A stretch of 64,000 bases of DNA from Eublepharis macularius (Eukaryota > Chordata > Lepidosauria > Squamata > Eublepharidae). Positions 24,061-36,303 of this stretch are shown piece after piece (the first letter of the stretch is position 1; each line of letters begins with the position of its first letter). The DNA lies in assembly GCF_028583425.1 (NCBI RefSeq), contig NC_072790.1, positions 62,706,052 to 62,770,051 of the forward strand, in the 5' to 3' direction. Position numbers and translations under genes: made by a program. The notes beneath the pieces are model-generated. The model was not told the origin of the DNA, made no database searches, and saw only the letters and a program-made list of their open reading frames with translations.

Positions 24061-24183
24061 TCAGATGTTGAAAATCTTCTTGATCTTTGCAACAAACTCA
24101 TCATCTGGAGGAGGTTTTCTCTGACTGCCAGGCTGCAAGAATTTCTTAATGGTGGGAATATTGCTTATTCTTGTTTTGAAGGC
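24061..24183 (-). CDS. GSTA: GST copy 1, last coding exon
   Basis: Encodes [20 protein letters not shown], then [10 protein letters not shown] and the C-terminus KIFNI, ending in TGA. Acceptor TCTCTCTAG. Confidence 0.93.
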   Translation of the reverse strand, partial: AFKTRISNIPTIKKFLQPGSQRKPPPDDEFVAKIKKIFNI

Positions 24184-27100
24184 CTAGAGAGAGAAACGAG
24201 GAAAGCTTCAAAAAAAAATACTCTAGCATGATTGGCATGATGAAAGCTTCCAGGCATGCCCTGAAAAGCTGATAGCAACTCTGGTCATCGGAGCCTGAGG
24301 TTTTAAAGGCCAAAGGGATAATTTTACAGTGCTTCAAAAGGATGTCAAAATAATTTTAAATTCATAGACTTACTTCCAGTAATATACAGAAAAAGTTAAA
24401 ACTTGAGAAATGTAACTACAGAGTCAATGCGGAATGGTATGCATCATGTATCATGGGATTAGGATTTTTAAAAAGGATATAAAAGCTTGAGGATATCAAC
24501 AGTGGTAATAAAATCATGGGGAAAAGCTTCTCCGTTCATCCGGACTCATGAGATAGATAGGGCAGAGCCATGATTCTAAGAATGGTTGTTTTTCTAGTAA
24601 ATAAATATTTTGAGTGGCTATAGACAGTAAATAAAAGTATTTCTACAGTGGATAACTAGTAAAAGGGGAAATTTACATCTGTATGATTCAATGGTTCTTA
24701 GTTCAAATGTGCAATTTGTACTCTTACTTGCTTCTCTACAAATATGGTCTTACAGAGCCATGCCCAGTACTAAAGTAGTTTCACAACTTTATGGAGAAAG
24801 ATTTTGTAATGTATGTGACTGGGTTTTTGTTTAAACAAAGGTCAATACCTATTTTGAAACCACCAAGCTTATGAACCATTCTGAAACAAATGCACTTATG
24901 AATTACTCTGAACCTGTTACACATATTTACATAAATAAACTCTGTTTCTAGTTGTGTAAAATGCCTGTTTCATCTAGAATACAGGATTCTTTTTTTTTAC
25001 TTCACACACTCATGCACTGACCATTCTGTAATTCCACTATCTATAACTAAGGTGTCCTATACTGTAAGACAAACAGAGAAGAAACTAGGGCAAAAGCTTT
25101 TGGTGGCAGCGAAAATCTTAAGAGAACACTAAGGAAAACAGAGGCAGCAATATACAGGTCACAGAAAAGAGGCAAAACGTCACAACCAAAATCAACTGGG
25201 TCTTAAGTTGGGTTTATGAATTGCAGATCTGAATTTATACTCCTTTGCCGTATATTTCTATTCTATTTTCTTTTAAAGATTTCCAGTATGGTGAAACCAG
25301 AGATACTATATATTGCCTAGTCTCAGGTTACATGCACCATAATAATAATTTTAAAAACTCCCTATCAGAGGCTTACAACCTATTCTAATTGCAGTAGATG
25401 CATTCTGTAAATTTAGAAAACAGACAACCCTGCTTGCACGTAAAGCTATTCAAAACAACATAGAATATCACATCTCACTCACCTGTAGCAGAGTGAATTT
25501 GGAAAGAACATCAGACTTCAACTCCTCTGTCATCAGAATGGCTTCAAGCAGATGCACATCTGCCCAGCTAAACTGGTTACCAACAAGGAAATTTTGTCCA
25601 TGGTCTTTTAAAATCTATGAAGAATCAAATCAATGTTCAGGGTAAGTAGAAGATTATATTTACCAGAAATAATACAAGGCTCAGTTGTGGATAGCTGTGT
25701 TCCTTGGAAAACTAAGGCTATGGAATGTCAGCACTAAGAGGCATGGTCTGGCTCACTGTTGTCCACTTTCGGCACAACTAAACCTTACAGCATCCCCAGA
25801 GACAACTCAGAGAAGATGCTGCCATTTTAGAGCTGAACGTGGGCCATTTAAAAATGTCACAAGGGGTCCACAGCATGGAGGAATCAGGTGCTCTTGTCCC
25901 CTGCCATCACACTTTCATGTTCTGAAACAAGCTGTAGTGGGGCAAGTGAAAGGAGCATCTGGTCCCTACCATGACGTGGGCCTCTTGTGGCATTTTTAAA
26001 CCGCCCATATTCAGTTCTAAAATGGCAGCAGTATCTGCAGATCATCCCCAGGGATGCTGTAATGTCTAGTTGTGCCCTTTAGTATTAATTTTGCACAAAT
26101 TAAGGTATACCCATGCATGACACAGAAATGTCCTACTACATTTTAGATGTAGCCTGTGGGTTGACTACGCTCCGAAACATTCGCTTGTTTAAATGCTTCC
26201 TGATGATTTTGGTCCTGCAGGGCAATGAAGCCCACCACCTTTCAAAGCTGGTTCCAAGACTTAATGGCAGCTACTCACTTGGAGATAATAGGAGTCCCAT
26301 ATTTATGCTCCATTGTTTACTTCTGCCTTGCTGTCATGTACCTTTTCATAAACTGGGAAGTATCGGGTTGTGGCCCTTTCAACGATTAGGGCAATTTGCT
26401 TTGCTTTTCCTTCAGGAGTCTGGAGCATGAGAGGTAACCCCATCAACCCCATCAGATCCATTGTTCCTTCCACATACATGTCAATCCTGAAAGAAACAAC
26501 ATGGTTTGTGCATCATCGTTTGTGCATCAAATGGTTCCAATGGCAGAAATAAAAGGCTACATTCAAACAGCCTTTCTGCTGGTTAAAAAGGAAAGCAGTG
26601 TACACTATGATCACCAAAAAATACTGTGCTATGGATGATGGAACCTGCATATACAAAAGCCATGAGGGATGGGTACTGAATAGTAACAGAAACTGGGTGA
26701 GCCTGAATGAAAAAGCTGGCTGGATACAACCAGTGCTGCCAGGTGGCCTGCTATGGCAGACAATCTCCCGCCCCTGCACTCAGGGGCTCCTACTGCAGCT
26801 CGATGGAGCAGTGGGAGCAGAAATGGAGAGCGAAATAGTGTAACATGATGCTATTCTACAAACCATAAAGATTTGGGAAATTCCTGGAGCAAAGCTGTAA
26901 CGTCCCTTCCAGACTGAAAGTGGTGTCAAGGCATCACACAATGCTTGTATCCACAGTCTCCACCCATCCAATGCAACCCTAAATATAAATATAACCCAAG
27001 CTGTCCTATTTTGCCTGTGGTCTGGAGATTGGTGTTACTGGTGATGGGGGCAATATTGCAGTATTTTAAAACCTACGTGAAACCGCAATGATAGGCACTA

Positions 27101-30100
27101 TTCCAGCTGACTGCATCTGTGCAACTAAATGGATCCAGACTCTAGAGATCGTGGGAAACATACTGTAATGATTCCAAGTAAATGTGTGCATGTATCTTTA
27201 AATGCTTGATGAGATAGGTGAAGAATGGGGGGTGAAGGAGATGGATGAGTGAGTGATATGATTGGTTGATGACTGAGAGGGTGGGCGGAGTGAATGCAGT
27301 TTGAGACTGAGAGTAGAGAGAAAAGTGGCAGTCAGAAGAAAGCAGGCTAGCTGTGTGCTGCCTGAATATGTTGAAGTGTTTATGAGAGAAATATAACCTG
27401 TGTGGAACCTGAACTGAGCATGTTTGTGAAAGGACACTCAGTCAGGGAAAGAGAGGCCAGCTGTGTGAATGAGAGTAAATGAAGTAACTTTAAGAACCAA
27501 GAACTATTTTTATGAAACCAATACGCTTCTTGAAAAATAAACATTTATTTTGTTTTGTTATATCCCAGTGTAGCTGTCATTGCTATATCCCATTCCTATC
27601 CTCAGGGCCACATAGAACCACGAAGGAGCCTGACGCTTAAACACGTTACCAAAGGGGACATTTGAATAAAATATTTTGGAATAATATATTCCTGGTGGCA
27701 GAAAACTACCCAGAGGGTGTAAGGGGAAGATTAAAAGAAAAATCTACCCCAAAGAAAGTACAGGTCATAACACATGCATTGCTACTTTTCTCTTTGGGAG
27801 CAATTGCCTTTCTAAGAATCTGCAAGATCTGGCCAGAAACTCATTTTTCTGCAAAAGCGTTCCAGTCTGTTATAGGAGGGATTTTGCTCTCCATGAAACT
27901 ATGCCCTGAGCTACAGTGATACTGGGATACAAAAGGTATTTAAACTTTTCAAATTGCATGTATTCCATATGTTTTTCTTCATGTAATGTCAGTGGCTTGA
28001 ATCCAATGGAGTTTTTCCACAGGACCAAGAATTTCTGCCTGTGGTGTGTGGCTTTCTTGCCTCCTTCCTCCCACAGCAGCCCAAAATGATCTCCCAAATC
28101 ATTTTGAGCTGCTGAGGGGGGAGGAGTTGAGAAAGCTGCATATCACAGGTGAAAATCTTTACACCTGCAGACAAATTCTTGGTGGACTCAAGCCAGTATT
28201 TATACTACAAGTAACATACATCTAAAATACATTTTAAACACTACAGTGTGACACTTTACAGTGTTCTCTCATTCAGGTCCTTCCCGTAGAGATTGTGTTT
28301 TGCGGCTATATAGCTGAGAATGGCTCGTGTCTGCACCATCTTCATGCCATCAATTTCCACCATGGGCACTTGCTGAAAGAGCAGGACTCCATCTTGTGAA
28401 GGGAAAGGGGAAAAAAGAGCCATTCAGTCTTCACAAATTTTACTCCTATTCAGAAGTTGAAGTGAAAGCGTGTGCAAACTGTGTATAGTTAACTCTCAAT
28501 TTTTCTTTATAAACGCCTTGAATAATTCTCTTGTTACATTCATTCAGCATGTACAACTGAATGTGTGATTCAAACACCACATTTATGTAGGTCAGTGTTT
28601 CCCAACCTCTGGGTCAGGACCCAAAATTGAGTTACAAAGTGTCTGAAAGAGGGTCACAAGCCAGCCATCCCTAATGGCATCTCCCTCCTTTTGCACCCTT
28701 CCCTTTCTCTCCTCCTCTTTCTTTCCAGCTTTTCACATTCTTGCCTTCCCCTTTATGACAATAATGAGGGGGGGGGAAGCTGTCTGGCAACTAGTAACTG
28801 GAGAGTAGGTGGGAGCTGTTCAGTGCATGGGAAAATGAGAGGAGGAGAGAAAGAGGTGTGTGCGAGCGTAGGCTCTATCTTGGCAGTGATGCTCCTTCAG
28901 CAGCCCACCTCTTGGCCAGCCCCCTGAAGTGCTTCACTGCCCTGTGCCTGCTGTGGGAGATAAACTGCACTGAGCCACTTGCCTCCCACCTCTTTGCTGA
29001 CAACTGCCATTTTCCTGCATCTCCTCAACCCTGCGCTCCCCCACCCTCTTCTCAATCTCTTAGGCCAGCTGGGGACAGGTCACCATTAGACATGGGCACA
29101 AACCCAAAAAATTTAACAAATCTGCGGTTCATGGTTTGGTGCCGATGATGATCCCGAAGTCGTGAACCGCAACAGACATTTCCCATTGCCGAACCGGTTC
29201 GTGGTTCGTGGTGCTCAGAACAGCCCCCATTGCACTTAGAGAGCCCATATTCACAGGGAGTTTGTAGCAGGCTCTCCTCCAGCCAGCGCCCAAGTTTGGT
29301 CAAGATTGCCATAGGGATCTTGGAGTTATACCCTCTCCAATCCAAGGCCCCCAGGAAACTCCCACAAAAATCCAAGCGTAAAGGCTAGCAAGTAGCAAGC
29401 AACAGCAACAACTCTCACACTCTACTGCTTGCTGAAAGTGAAACCCAGCCTAGGAGCACAGTGCTTTTTATAAGCTGAGGTCCAATAGAGCAACGCAGGA
29501 GGTCTGTGTTTGGCCATCAGAGCTGCCTATCAGGGTTTGCAGGGATGAGATTGGAGTGCCCGTGGCTACAGAACACCCCCTCCCCCTCCCTCCCCCGCGT
29601 GTCTTCTCCCAACTTGTAACCCCTTTGCAGCTCCATGGTTGGAAGGAAGACCTGCCGATCAAGGTAAGCTGAACTTCCATTCGGGTTTCCAGGATGACGG
29701 AAGGAGTGCAGACAGAGTTCAGGCATTCCCCCGGCTCCATTTCCAAGGGAATTGATTGATGGCGCCTGACTGGCTGGATTCCCGAACCGCGGCCAAATGC
29801 ACCGAACCAGGCTTCTTCCGAATGCTGTTTGTTTGCCGTGGACAATCACAAACTGCCGGATTGCGATTGCATGATCACCAATTTCGTGGGTTTTTGAAGT
29901 TCGTAATGCGGTTTGTGCTTATGTCTAGTCACCATACAAAGTAAACTTGGACTTGAGTGTCACCATATCAAAAAGGTTGGGAACCAATGATGTAGGTACT
30001 GGTTCCCGATTTAATCTGTGAACGTGGGTTGGCTGTTTCTTATAAAAAGATGCACACACTTACATGAAATATGTACATATGTTCACTGTTACATGTGAAC

Positions 30101-32000
30101 AAGGCTTGTGTCTAAAACAGGTAAAGGTGGGGTGATTGAATGTTTGATATTGATCTGATCTGCCTACCAAAAAACAACACTAAGATCTCAAACACACACC
30201 ACCTCTTAGAGCAAATAATTTTTATTTAAAGAATATATTACTGACATCCTGATTTTAATGGATAAGCCTGTAGACTTACCACTGCGTAATTTTTCCAAGT
30301 CTTCCTTTGTTTCTATAAATTCTTCTTCAAACTGAAACACAAATATTTTTTATTTGTTACAGAAATGACGGGAGGTTCTGAAGAGAGCAATTCATCAATG
30401 TGTCCTTTTTATTTAACTTTAAAAACAGCTGCTATTTCACAAATTGTTTTCAAAAGCTACATGTTACAGAATGGGAACAATAAACTCCTTGATTTGACTT
30501 TATTTATTACTGAAAGGAGATGGGGAGGAAAATAGACACTTTCTCTGTAGAAATAATGTGCTCAGATAGTATAAAATACTGACCAGTTGCGGGGGTGGGG
30601 GGAGGCGTTTGTTTAATGATTTTCAGTTTCAGTATGCCTATCAGAACAGTATTTAGAGCAGGGGTCTCCAACCTTTTGGAGCCTGCAGGGACCCTTGGAA
30701 TTCTGACAGAGGATGGTGGGTGCAACTACTAATGGCTGCCACAGGAGGTGGATCCAACCACAAAATATCAGGGAATGAGGTTATGCATAACTCTAATAGT
30801 AATTCTTCAATATTTCAGGCAGGGGAACCCAGGAAAGATGTCAGTAGGTGCCACAGAGCCCATGGGCACTACATTGTGGACCTGTGATTCAGAGGATCAT
30901 AATGCTGGTAATGGCCTATAATGTCAAACAGTCCAGCCAACTGAACTTAGACTGATCTGATGTCTCTTAAACATCTCCAGGATGCCTACTGCCCCTCTGC
31001 CTTTTCTTTTGTAGTTGGGAGGTAATTTTCTCTCAGAAACTGATAGCATTTTTAGTATATTGAAAAACTACTGTGTTAATATTTTCCCCAAATACATTCA
31101 TGCATTCTTCGTTGTAAAGTTTTGCATGTAATATATTTGATTTGAATTATTTCTGCAGTAATTCCTAGAGATTGCCAGGTCCCACCTGGAGATTGGCAAC
31201 CCTATGTAAAAGTCATATTGAAGTAAAGAGCAGGTGTACATGGGAACTGCCATTTTATTGTAAAATGTTTTCAGAAGCCTTGACAGAACCTCCTGGAGTC
31301 TGACACCTCAAGGGTCAAACCATTTCCCATTTCTGCTGTCTAAGGCAGTTGCCTCAGGTTGCCTCATGATACTGTCACCTGAGGGGAGAGATTTACAGAC
31401 ATGTAGCATGGTAACTGTCCCATTTAAACAACAGAACTTTAAAGTATGACAGTTGTGGGAGGGGCTGAGGCTTAGTGGTAAAGCATCTGTTTTGCATGCA
31501 GAAGGCCCCAGGTTCAGTCTCCAGCATCTCCTGTTAAAAGGGACAGGACACAGGTCATTTGAAAGACCTCTGCCTGAGACCCTGGACCATCACTGTCTAT
31601 CAGACAATACTGTTTGACTTTGGTAGACGTGGTCCACCATGTACTGTGAATTATCTGTCCTCTAAGCAGAGACAAATGGAACAAGTCAATCAAAGCATGA
31701 AAAAATGCAGCAATTGAATTACTGTGCTCTTCATCAGGAAAGTGCATGAGGGAGATGCCAACAAAAGTGTATACTTATTGAGACGCTGAACCAGTTCTTA
31801 TTGAGCAACTTCATTTGCGACAGAGACTCACTCCTTTTAATCATCAGTTTGTCCATACAGCTTTGCCTTTCCTCTCTTTACAGACATACTAACCTCAACT
31901 CCAGCTGCTGCAAGTAGCCAGCGGATGGACTCCATTTTCCCTCTTCCATTGACATAATACAGTTTGGGTTTTCCAGCCATCTTCCAAGTAATTTTCTAGA
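24061..32000 (-). CDS. GSTA: Alpha-class glutathione S-transferase, copy 1 (6 coding exons)
   Basis: Coding exons in transcript order are 31980-31894, 30331-30280, 28392-28260, 26486-26342, 25614-25483 and 24183-24061: 672 nt, 223 residues. All introns are GT-AG. Alpha GSTs are cytosolic dimers that join glutathione to electrophiles and reduce lipid peroxides. The thioredoxin-like N-domain (1-80) holds Tyr9, Gln54-Val55-Pro56 and Gln67-Thr68-Arg69; the helical C-domain holds Asp101, Arg132 and the N-cap box SWAD. Residue 15 is Lys where mammals have Arg; from memory some bird GSTAs also have Lys here. Exon 5 is 145 nt, one codon longer than the usual 142, and its 105-115 loop ([12 protein letters not shown]) differs strongly from copies 2 and 3. 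The ATG exon runs to 32000 after an acceptor, so a non-coding first exon lies upstream. The protein mixes human GSTA1-like and GSTA4-like residues, so no orthologue is claimed. Confidence 0.93.
25483..25614 (-). CDS. GSTA: GST copy 1, coding exon 5 of 6
   Basis: 44 codons, [20 protein letters not shown] onward to LLQ, with the N-capping SWAD box. Donor GTGAGT. Confidence 0.93.
25768..26085. mobile_element. Fold-back DNA element in GST copy 1 intron
   Basis: The left arm GGCACAACTAAACCTTACAG... GATGCTGCCATTTTAGAGCT is mirrored by the right arm TTCTAAAATGGCAGCAGTAT... GATGCTGTAATGTCTAGTTG followed by TGCC. Arms are about 75-80 nt and imperfect. Flanks give no clear target duplication, so the superfamily is open. 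Confidence 0.65.
26342..26486 (-). CDS. GSTA: GST copy 1, coding exon 4 of 6
   Basis: 145 nt, from [17 protein letters not shown] to RYFPVYEK. It is one codon longer than the same exon of copies 2 and 3 and of human GSTA1. Confidence 0.93.
27164..27620 (+). mobile_element. Possible solo LTR fossil (low confidence)
   Basis: A 450-bp stretch begins TGTAATGATTCC and has AATAAA at about 27536 followed by a T-rich run, which is the layout of an LTR. The following sequence (CCTGGTGGCAGAAAACTACC) is only faintly like a primer-binding region. No flanking duplication was found. It would be old and broken. Confidence 0.25.
27988..28196. mobile_element. MITE-like inverted-repeat element
   Basis: Starts GTGGCTTGAATCCAATGGAG and ends ATTCTTGGTGGACTCAAGCC, inverted relative to each other, with interior pairing of CCAAGAATTTCTGCCTGTGG and CACCTGCAGACAAATTCTTG. 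Confidence 0.5.
28260..28392 (-). CDS. GSTA: GST copy 1, coding exon 3 of 6
   Basis: 133 nt. Completes Asp47 and encodes [20 protein letters not shown], then [20 protein letters not shown]. It holds the glutathione gamma-glutamyl contacts Gln54, Gln67 and Thr68. Confidence 0.93.
28593..29989. mobile_element. hAT element (TTTCCCAACC type) carrying a nested hAT
   Basis: Ends CAGTGTTTCCCAACCT and AGGTTGGGAACCAATG-like form the inverted repeat. A perfect 8-bp duplication ATGTAGGT flanks it (28585-28592, 29990-29997). Removing the nested element at 29087-29927 and its duplicated octamer leaves about 550 bp. No transposase is seen. Confidence 0.88.
29087..29927. mobile_element. Non-autonomous hAT element (TAGACATGGGCAC ends), nested
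   Basis: Ends TAGACATGGGCACAAAC and GTTTGTGCTTATGTCTA, flanked by perfect 8-bp GTCACCAT (29079-29086, 29928-29935). It interrupts the older hAT at 28593-29989. Family members are at 58124-58889 and 63196-63818. Confidence 0.92.
30280..30331 (-). CDS. GSTA: GST copy 1, coding exon 2 of 6
   Basis: 52 nt encoding [17 protein letters not shown] and one base of codon 47, the standard size and phase for GSTA. Confidence 0.92.
30659..30886. mobile_element. Short hAT-like element (GGGGTCTCCAACC type)
   Basis: Starts CAGGGGTCTCCAACC and ends ACATTGTGGACCTGTG. Flanking octamers ATTTAGAG and ATTCAGAG differ at one position. Confidence 0.65.
31450..31690 (+). repeat. tRNA-derived SINE (plus strand)
   Basis: tRNA-like head with box A GGCTTAGTGGTAAAGC and box B GGTTCAGTCTC, then a body with GAAAGACCTCTGCCTGAGAC. 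Confidence 0.75.
31894..31980 (-). CDS. GSTA: GST copy 1, coding exon 1 of 6
   Basis: 29 codons: [20 protein letters not shown] then WLLAAAGVE, with catalytic Tyr9. The exon extends to 32000 with 20 nt of 5' UTR after a CTGACAG acceptor. Confidence 0.93.
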
Positions 32001-33118
32001 CTGTCAGGTACCACACAGGAAAAATTGAGTTCATCATCACAGAATAATAGTGATACACTTTCCCCAGTGCCCTGAAAAAGGAATTTCCTAGACAGCCTTT
32101 CCTTAGCTTGGCTGTCTTTGGAAGAGAAAGCATTGTAACTTCTATATTATTTGCTTATTCACACACATTATTCCTGCAGATGCTGTACTCACAAGGGGCT
32201 TCAGCCTACTAACAGTACTCTCTGTTTTTCTCAGTATCATCTAAGACTGAAAACTGCTGCATATGTGTATGTATAACACATACACACCATGTCACTGGAG
32301 TTGGGAGGCATGCTCAACAAAGTCATTGGGAGCGATCAGCTAACATTTCAGCACTGCTGAAGAAATATCCATAGTGGTTAAGGAATGTTAATCTAACAAA
32401 CAATGTTCAGCTAGAAGCCTCTGCAATATTATAGAGAGAGGTGAATGAAAGAAAAGGAGGGGGAAAACCATCCTTAAGCAAATACTGTCTTGCAACATTT
32501 TGCGAGGTTATTATCAGGCTGTTCTAAGCCTTACTTTGGGGAAAGGGGCATACACCGTGTCCTTGCTGAAGGAGAGATGGAAATGGAAGTAGTTTCTATT
32601 GGTGAAATTGAACAGTAAAGAGATTACACTCACCGATCCAAATTATCATTTCCCCCCAATACTGTATCTCCAGTTCTTCAAAAATCTTTCCCTGATAATT
32701 TCTGCTTGCCATACAAAAGATCAAAGTGCAAGAGCTAGAAGAAAACAGCTGCAACCTGAGACTAGGTAGAGCCTTTTTTTTAGGGTACCAAAAAGTCTCT
32801 AATAATGCCTCCCAAAGCTGTAGTATTTGTAAATTTGATGGGAAGAATGAGAAACTGAACTGGGTCGCATTGTAGTTTCTAGTTCGTTGACCAGGTAGGG
32901 GTTTTTTGTTGGTTTTGTTGCCTTTTGGAAGGGCTTACTGAAGGTGTGCATGTATCTGTCTTTCTTTCTATGCACACTGAGCCTACATCATAAATTGGGG
33001 TGGAGGTAGTGAAAGAACTATGCAAAAATCACAACTCTTACCCCCATCAGCCATTCCCAACTGCAGGAAAATTTATTCACAGGATCATGGATTGTGCATG
33101 GACGAACTAATATCCACA
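32001..33118. other. Upstream of GST copy 1, no exon identified
   Basis: The non-coding first exon and promoter of GST copy 1 should lie here or further right. I see no strong CpG block, TATA box or antioxidant-response element that I would defend. Confidence 0.4.
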
Positions 33119-33357
33119 TGGGTTGGAAGGTGTCAAGATGTCTCCTGTCATACTCTGCAAGGCCTGTTTGATTCTGTGTGACACTGATGTTAGAAGCTGT
33201 TCTCTGCCTGGAATGTGACAGCCTGCTTTATCTCTTTCCCAGCCTGCGGTTTCCCTTTCGCCTGAGAAACCAGGCCTCGTGGCCTTGGAGTTTCTCACAC
33301 ATCATCTCTGCTATGTCCTGCTGCTTATTTATTAAACTTAGCTAAGTGTTTCCTACA
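33119..33357 (+). mobile_element. Possible solo LTR fossil (low confidence)
   Basis: Begins TGGGTTGGAAGGTGTC and ends with ATTAAACTTAGCTAAGTG near TTTCCTACA, giving TG...CA-like limits with a poly(A)-type motif near the end. No target duplication was found. If real it is an old, broken remnant. Confidence 0.22.
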
Positions 33358-33368
33358 GGGAGGGTGTA

Positions 33369-33495
33369 GATCCAGAGGAGTTAGCCGTGCTAGTCTGTAG
33401 TAGCAAAATCAAAAAGAGTCCAGTAGCACCTTTAAGACTAACCGATTTTATTATAGCATAAGCTTCCGAGAATCAAGTTCTCTTCATCAGATGCC
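33369..33495 (+). repeat. Single-arm copy of the fold-back short element
   Basis: Full head GAGGAGTTAGCCGTGCTAGT and core AAGAGTCCAGTAGCACCTTT up to TCTCTTCATCAGATGCCTGA, without an inverted second arm. Confidence 0.7.
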
Positions 33496-34299
33496 TGATC
33501 AAAACAGGGAGGGTGGGAACTCTGGGGCTGGGCTTAGAATCTGATATATATTATGTGCATGTATAAAATCGCCGTTCCTGGCAAGGAGTGTAATAGGGAA
33601 TGAACTAGTAGCTTATCAAATAAGATGCTTTAACTCATGCAGTTCCTGGACTCATGCAGAGAAGTTTTTGAGAGTTACTTGGCAGAACCTCACCGAAGGT
33701 TGCATTGGGGAGAGAGGAGAGGTGAAACCACTTCCATCAGCAGAGAGCTGTGACTCCATGTGGGTCCTATGACCCCAGGAACCAACTTTATCAGGGTCAG
33801 AAATGGCTGTTAGGAGGATCACAAAATGGGGAAGCTCTATGAGCACCAGTGCCCTCCAGTGACTGATTGCAGGACCCAACTCATTTATTGGATGTTGTGC
33901 TGTTGTGCTGTAGCGATCATTTGCATCTGGCTTGGCTCTTCCACACAGGATAATCCAGTTGTAAATGATTGCTATAGAGCTAGGATAGCATAATATCCAG
34001 TGATATGCGGATGCAGCCTAAGAAGACCAGCAGATCAGAGGGGAAGGCCCCTCAGAAGTGGAGAGTATTCTTCCACAGCTCTGATTATTGGTTTCTTATT
34101 TACTACAGTACACCTACTGGTGCTCGGCTTTTGTTTCCTACCCCTGGCTCTCTTTGTCTGTCAATAACAGTCCTCCTAACTTTGACACCGGCGAAGTTAC
34201 AGCTCTGTTCCTCTCTTCCTGGCCTGTGTCTCTGATGTCCTGTGACTTCCTATCACTTTATTGCAGCTCAGTAGGTCTCAGGTCTGGTTCAGTTGAAGC

Positions 34300-36295
34300 C
34301 CACTAGTCCGGACAATGACATTTCAAATGGTGGGACCTAGTTTACAAAAGCTTTTGTTATGTTGATCTTTGAAGACCCAAATGCTTCTTATTTTTGCTGC
34401 AACAGACCAGCAATCTCGTTTACTGTAATTTACAGCCGTTGAAAACTTCTTCCAGTGACACAGCCACACAGCCACATTTGGGTGGGCTTAGGATGGCAAA
34501 GTGGCCAAAGACTTTCTTTGTGTCTTGAGTTAATTTAGAAAAATGACTTATCACATGAAGGCAGCTGCCACAGTTAGCATTTCACAGTGGCCACAAGAGA
34601 AGAGCTTTGTGTGTGTGTAACTGCCCTGTAAGATACAGCAGATGAATAAAGAATCAGCTGAGGACTATTCATTTCTGCATTGGCTCAGCTTCATCCAAAG
34701 GCTAGAATCTGCTTTGTCATGCTCATTATATTCCCAAGGCCAGAGAAGTTGAAGATTAGCTTGTGCAACAGGTTTTGTAACAATCGAGGGAGGGCCGGGG
34801 GAACAACCATTATGACACCGGATCTGCCAATAAAAGCTTCGATTCTGGTAGGGCTCTTGGGAATTCTACAAATGAGTAATAGGCAAGATTTTAATCTGGT
34901 GAGTTGTTCCCAGACTGGGAATGAAAGTTTTCCCTGTTGAATTTCAGCACATCTTGCAGGAAAAAAAACCAGGCACATTTTATCAATAAAACAAAACATG
35001 AGCCACATACCTTATTACCCTCTTCTCCCTTTCTTTGATACCTGTTTATAGGCCTTCCTTTGCCAGCTTGTTATCATCATCCCATCCCATCAGGTGACCG
35101 GAAGAGAACCACCCAATCTCTGTTCTTATGCATTTAAATCAACTTAATATAAAACTTCCCATAGTTTTTTGCCTTTGACTTTCAAAATATTTAAAAAAGC
35201 ATTATTGCTTTTTCCTGGTAGAACTTCAAGTTACTGCTGAAAGTGCAAGTACAGTGACAGGCTGAAAAGATGGCAACCAAGCCAGCTCCTCTTTTAATGC
35301 TAAACGTCTGGTGTTGTTGGACAAGAGAATGGTAATACAGAGAACAGCCCCAATTGCCCCATATACAGAGCAACAGGAATCAAAAATACCTCAATCAATT
35401 GTACTTTATACTGTGTGCTTCAGGTGGACAAATAAGATTACCTGAAATCTCTAATTCAAGTATCAGCTTGTCTTCCTCCCTATTTTTTAACATCTGTATG
35501 ACAGGCAGAAATTCAAACATGGCTTTGTCTGGTGTGGAGATTCAAGCAATAGGAATTAATTCCCCACTTTTTTGCAGAATTTCAGCAAGTGGGATTCAAT
35601 ATGCATAAGTAAGAACAAGCTGATAAAATCCCCTCTTCTGCAGGGTTCTTTACATCTGTTCCCCTCATTACTGAATCCAGAGCGGGGTAAACCAACCCCT
35701 GAGCATTCACCTGACTAGGAAAATAAAAGTCTTATGCAAAAGTCAGTCCAAGACCTTTACCATATCAGCTGAAAGACTCTTCAGAAAAAGGTTTAAGGAT
35801 TAATCCTGCTGGACAGTTCTAGGCTGAGAGCTATGCCAAGCCAACAAAGCACCCTATTTAAAACATTACACAATAACATACTTAATCTTGCCAAATTTTA
35901 CACTTGATAGGCAGTCTCTGCCAGTCCTACCTTTTTGACTTGCGCACCTCTGTGATACATCTGTCTCTCAATGCATGCCTCTGCACTTGGAGATGACACT
36001 TGGAAAAAGTTATTTAATGGTACAAGTGTTTTCTTTAATAGCCACTAAGACCTATCCCATTAATCATTTATGTAAAGCTATATTGTTGAAGATACTTGAA
36101 TTTAAATCCACATTCAAATTAAATCCACATTAAATTCAAATTCCTGTAAAGGAATTTGATTTTGTAACCAAAAAAATAAATAAATAAGATAAGAAGATGG
36201 AATTTTTTAGCTGGCTGGGACCAGGAGAAATGACCCCTGCAGCTATTGACTCTGTTCGGTTGCATACTTGCCTCTTAGCTGCTCTTCCTCTGTAT
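34300..36295. other. Spacer between GST copies 1 and 2, nothing seen
   Basis: Unique-looking AT-rich sequence. I found no exon, recognisable repeat or inverted repeat of note. Confidence 0.4.
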
Positions 36296-36303
36296 CTGAA
36301 AAA

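Noticed and set aside
31450-31690. A functional tRNA gene
   Set aside because: Box A and B are present but the cloverleaf cannot be formed and a SINE body follows.
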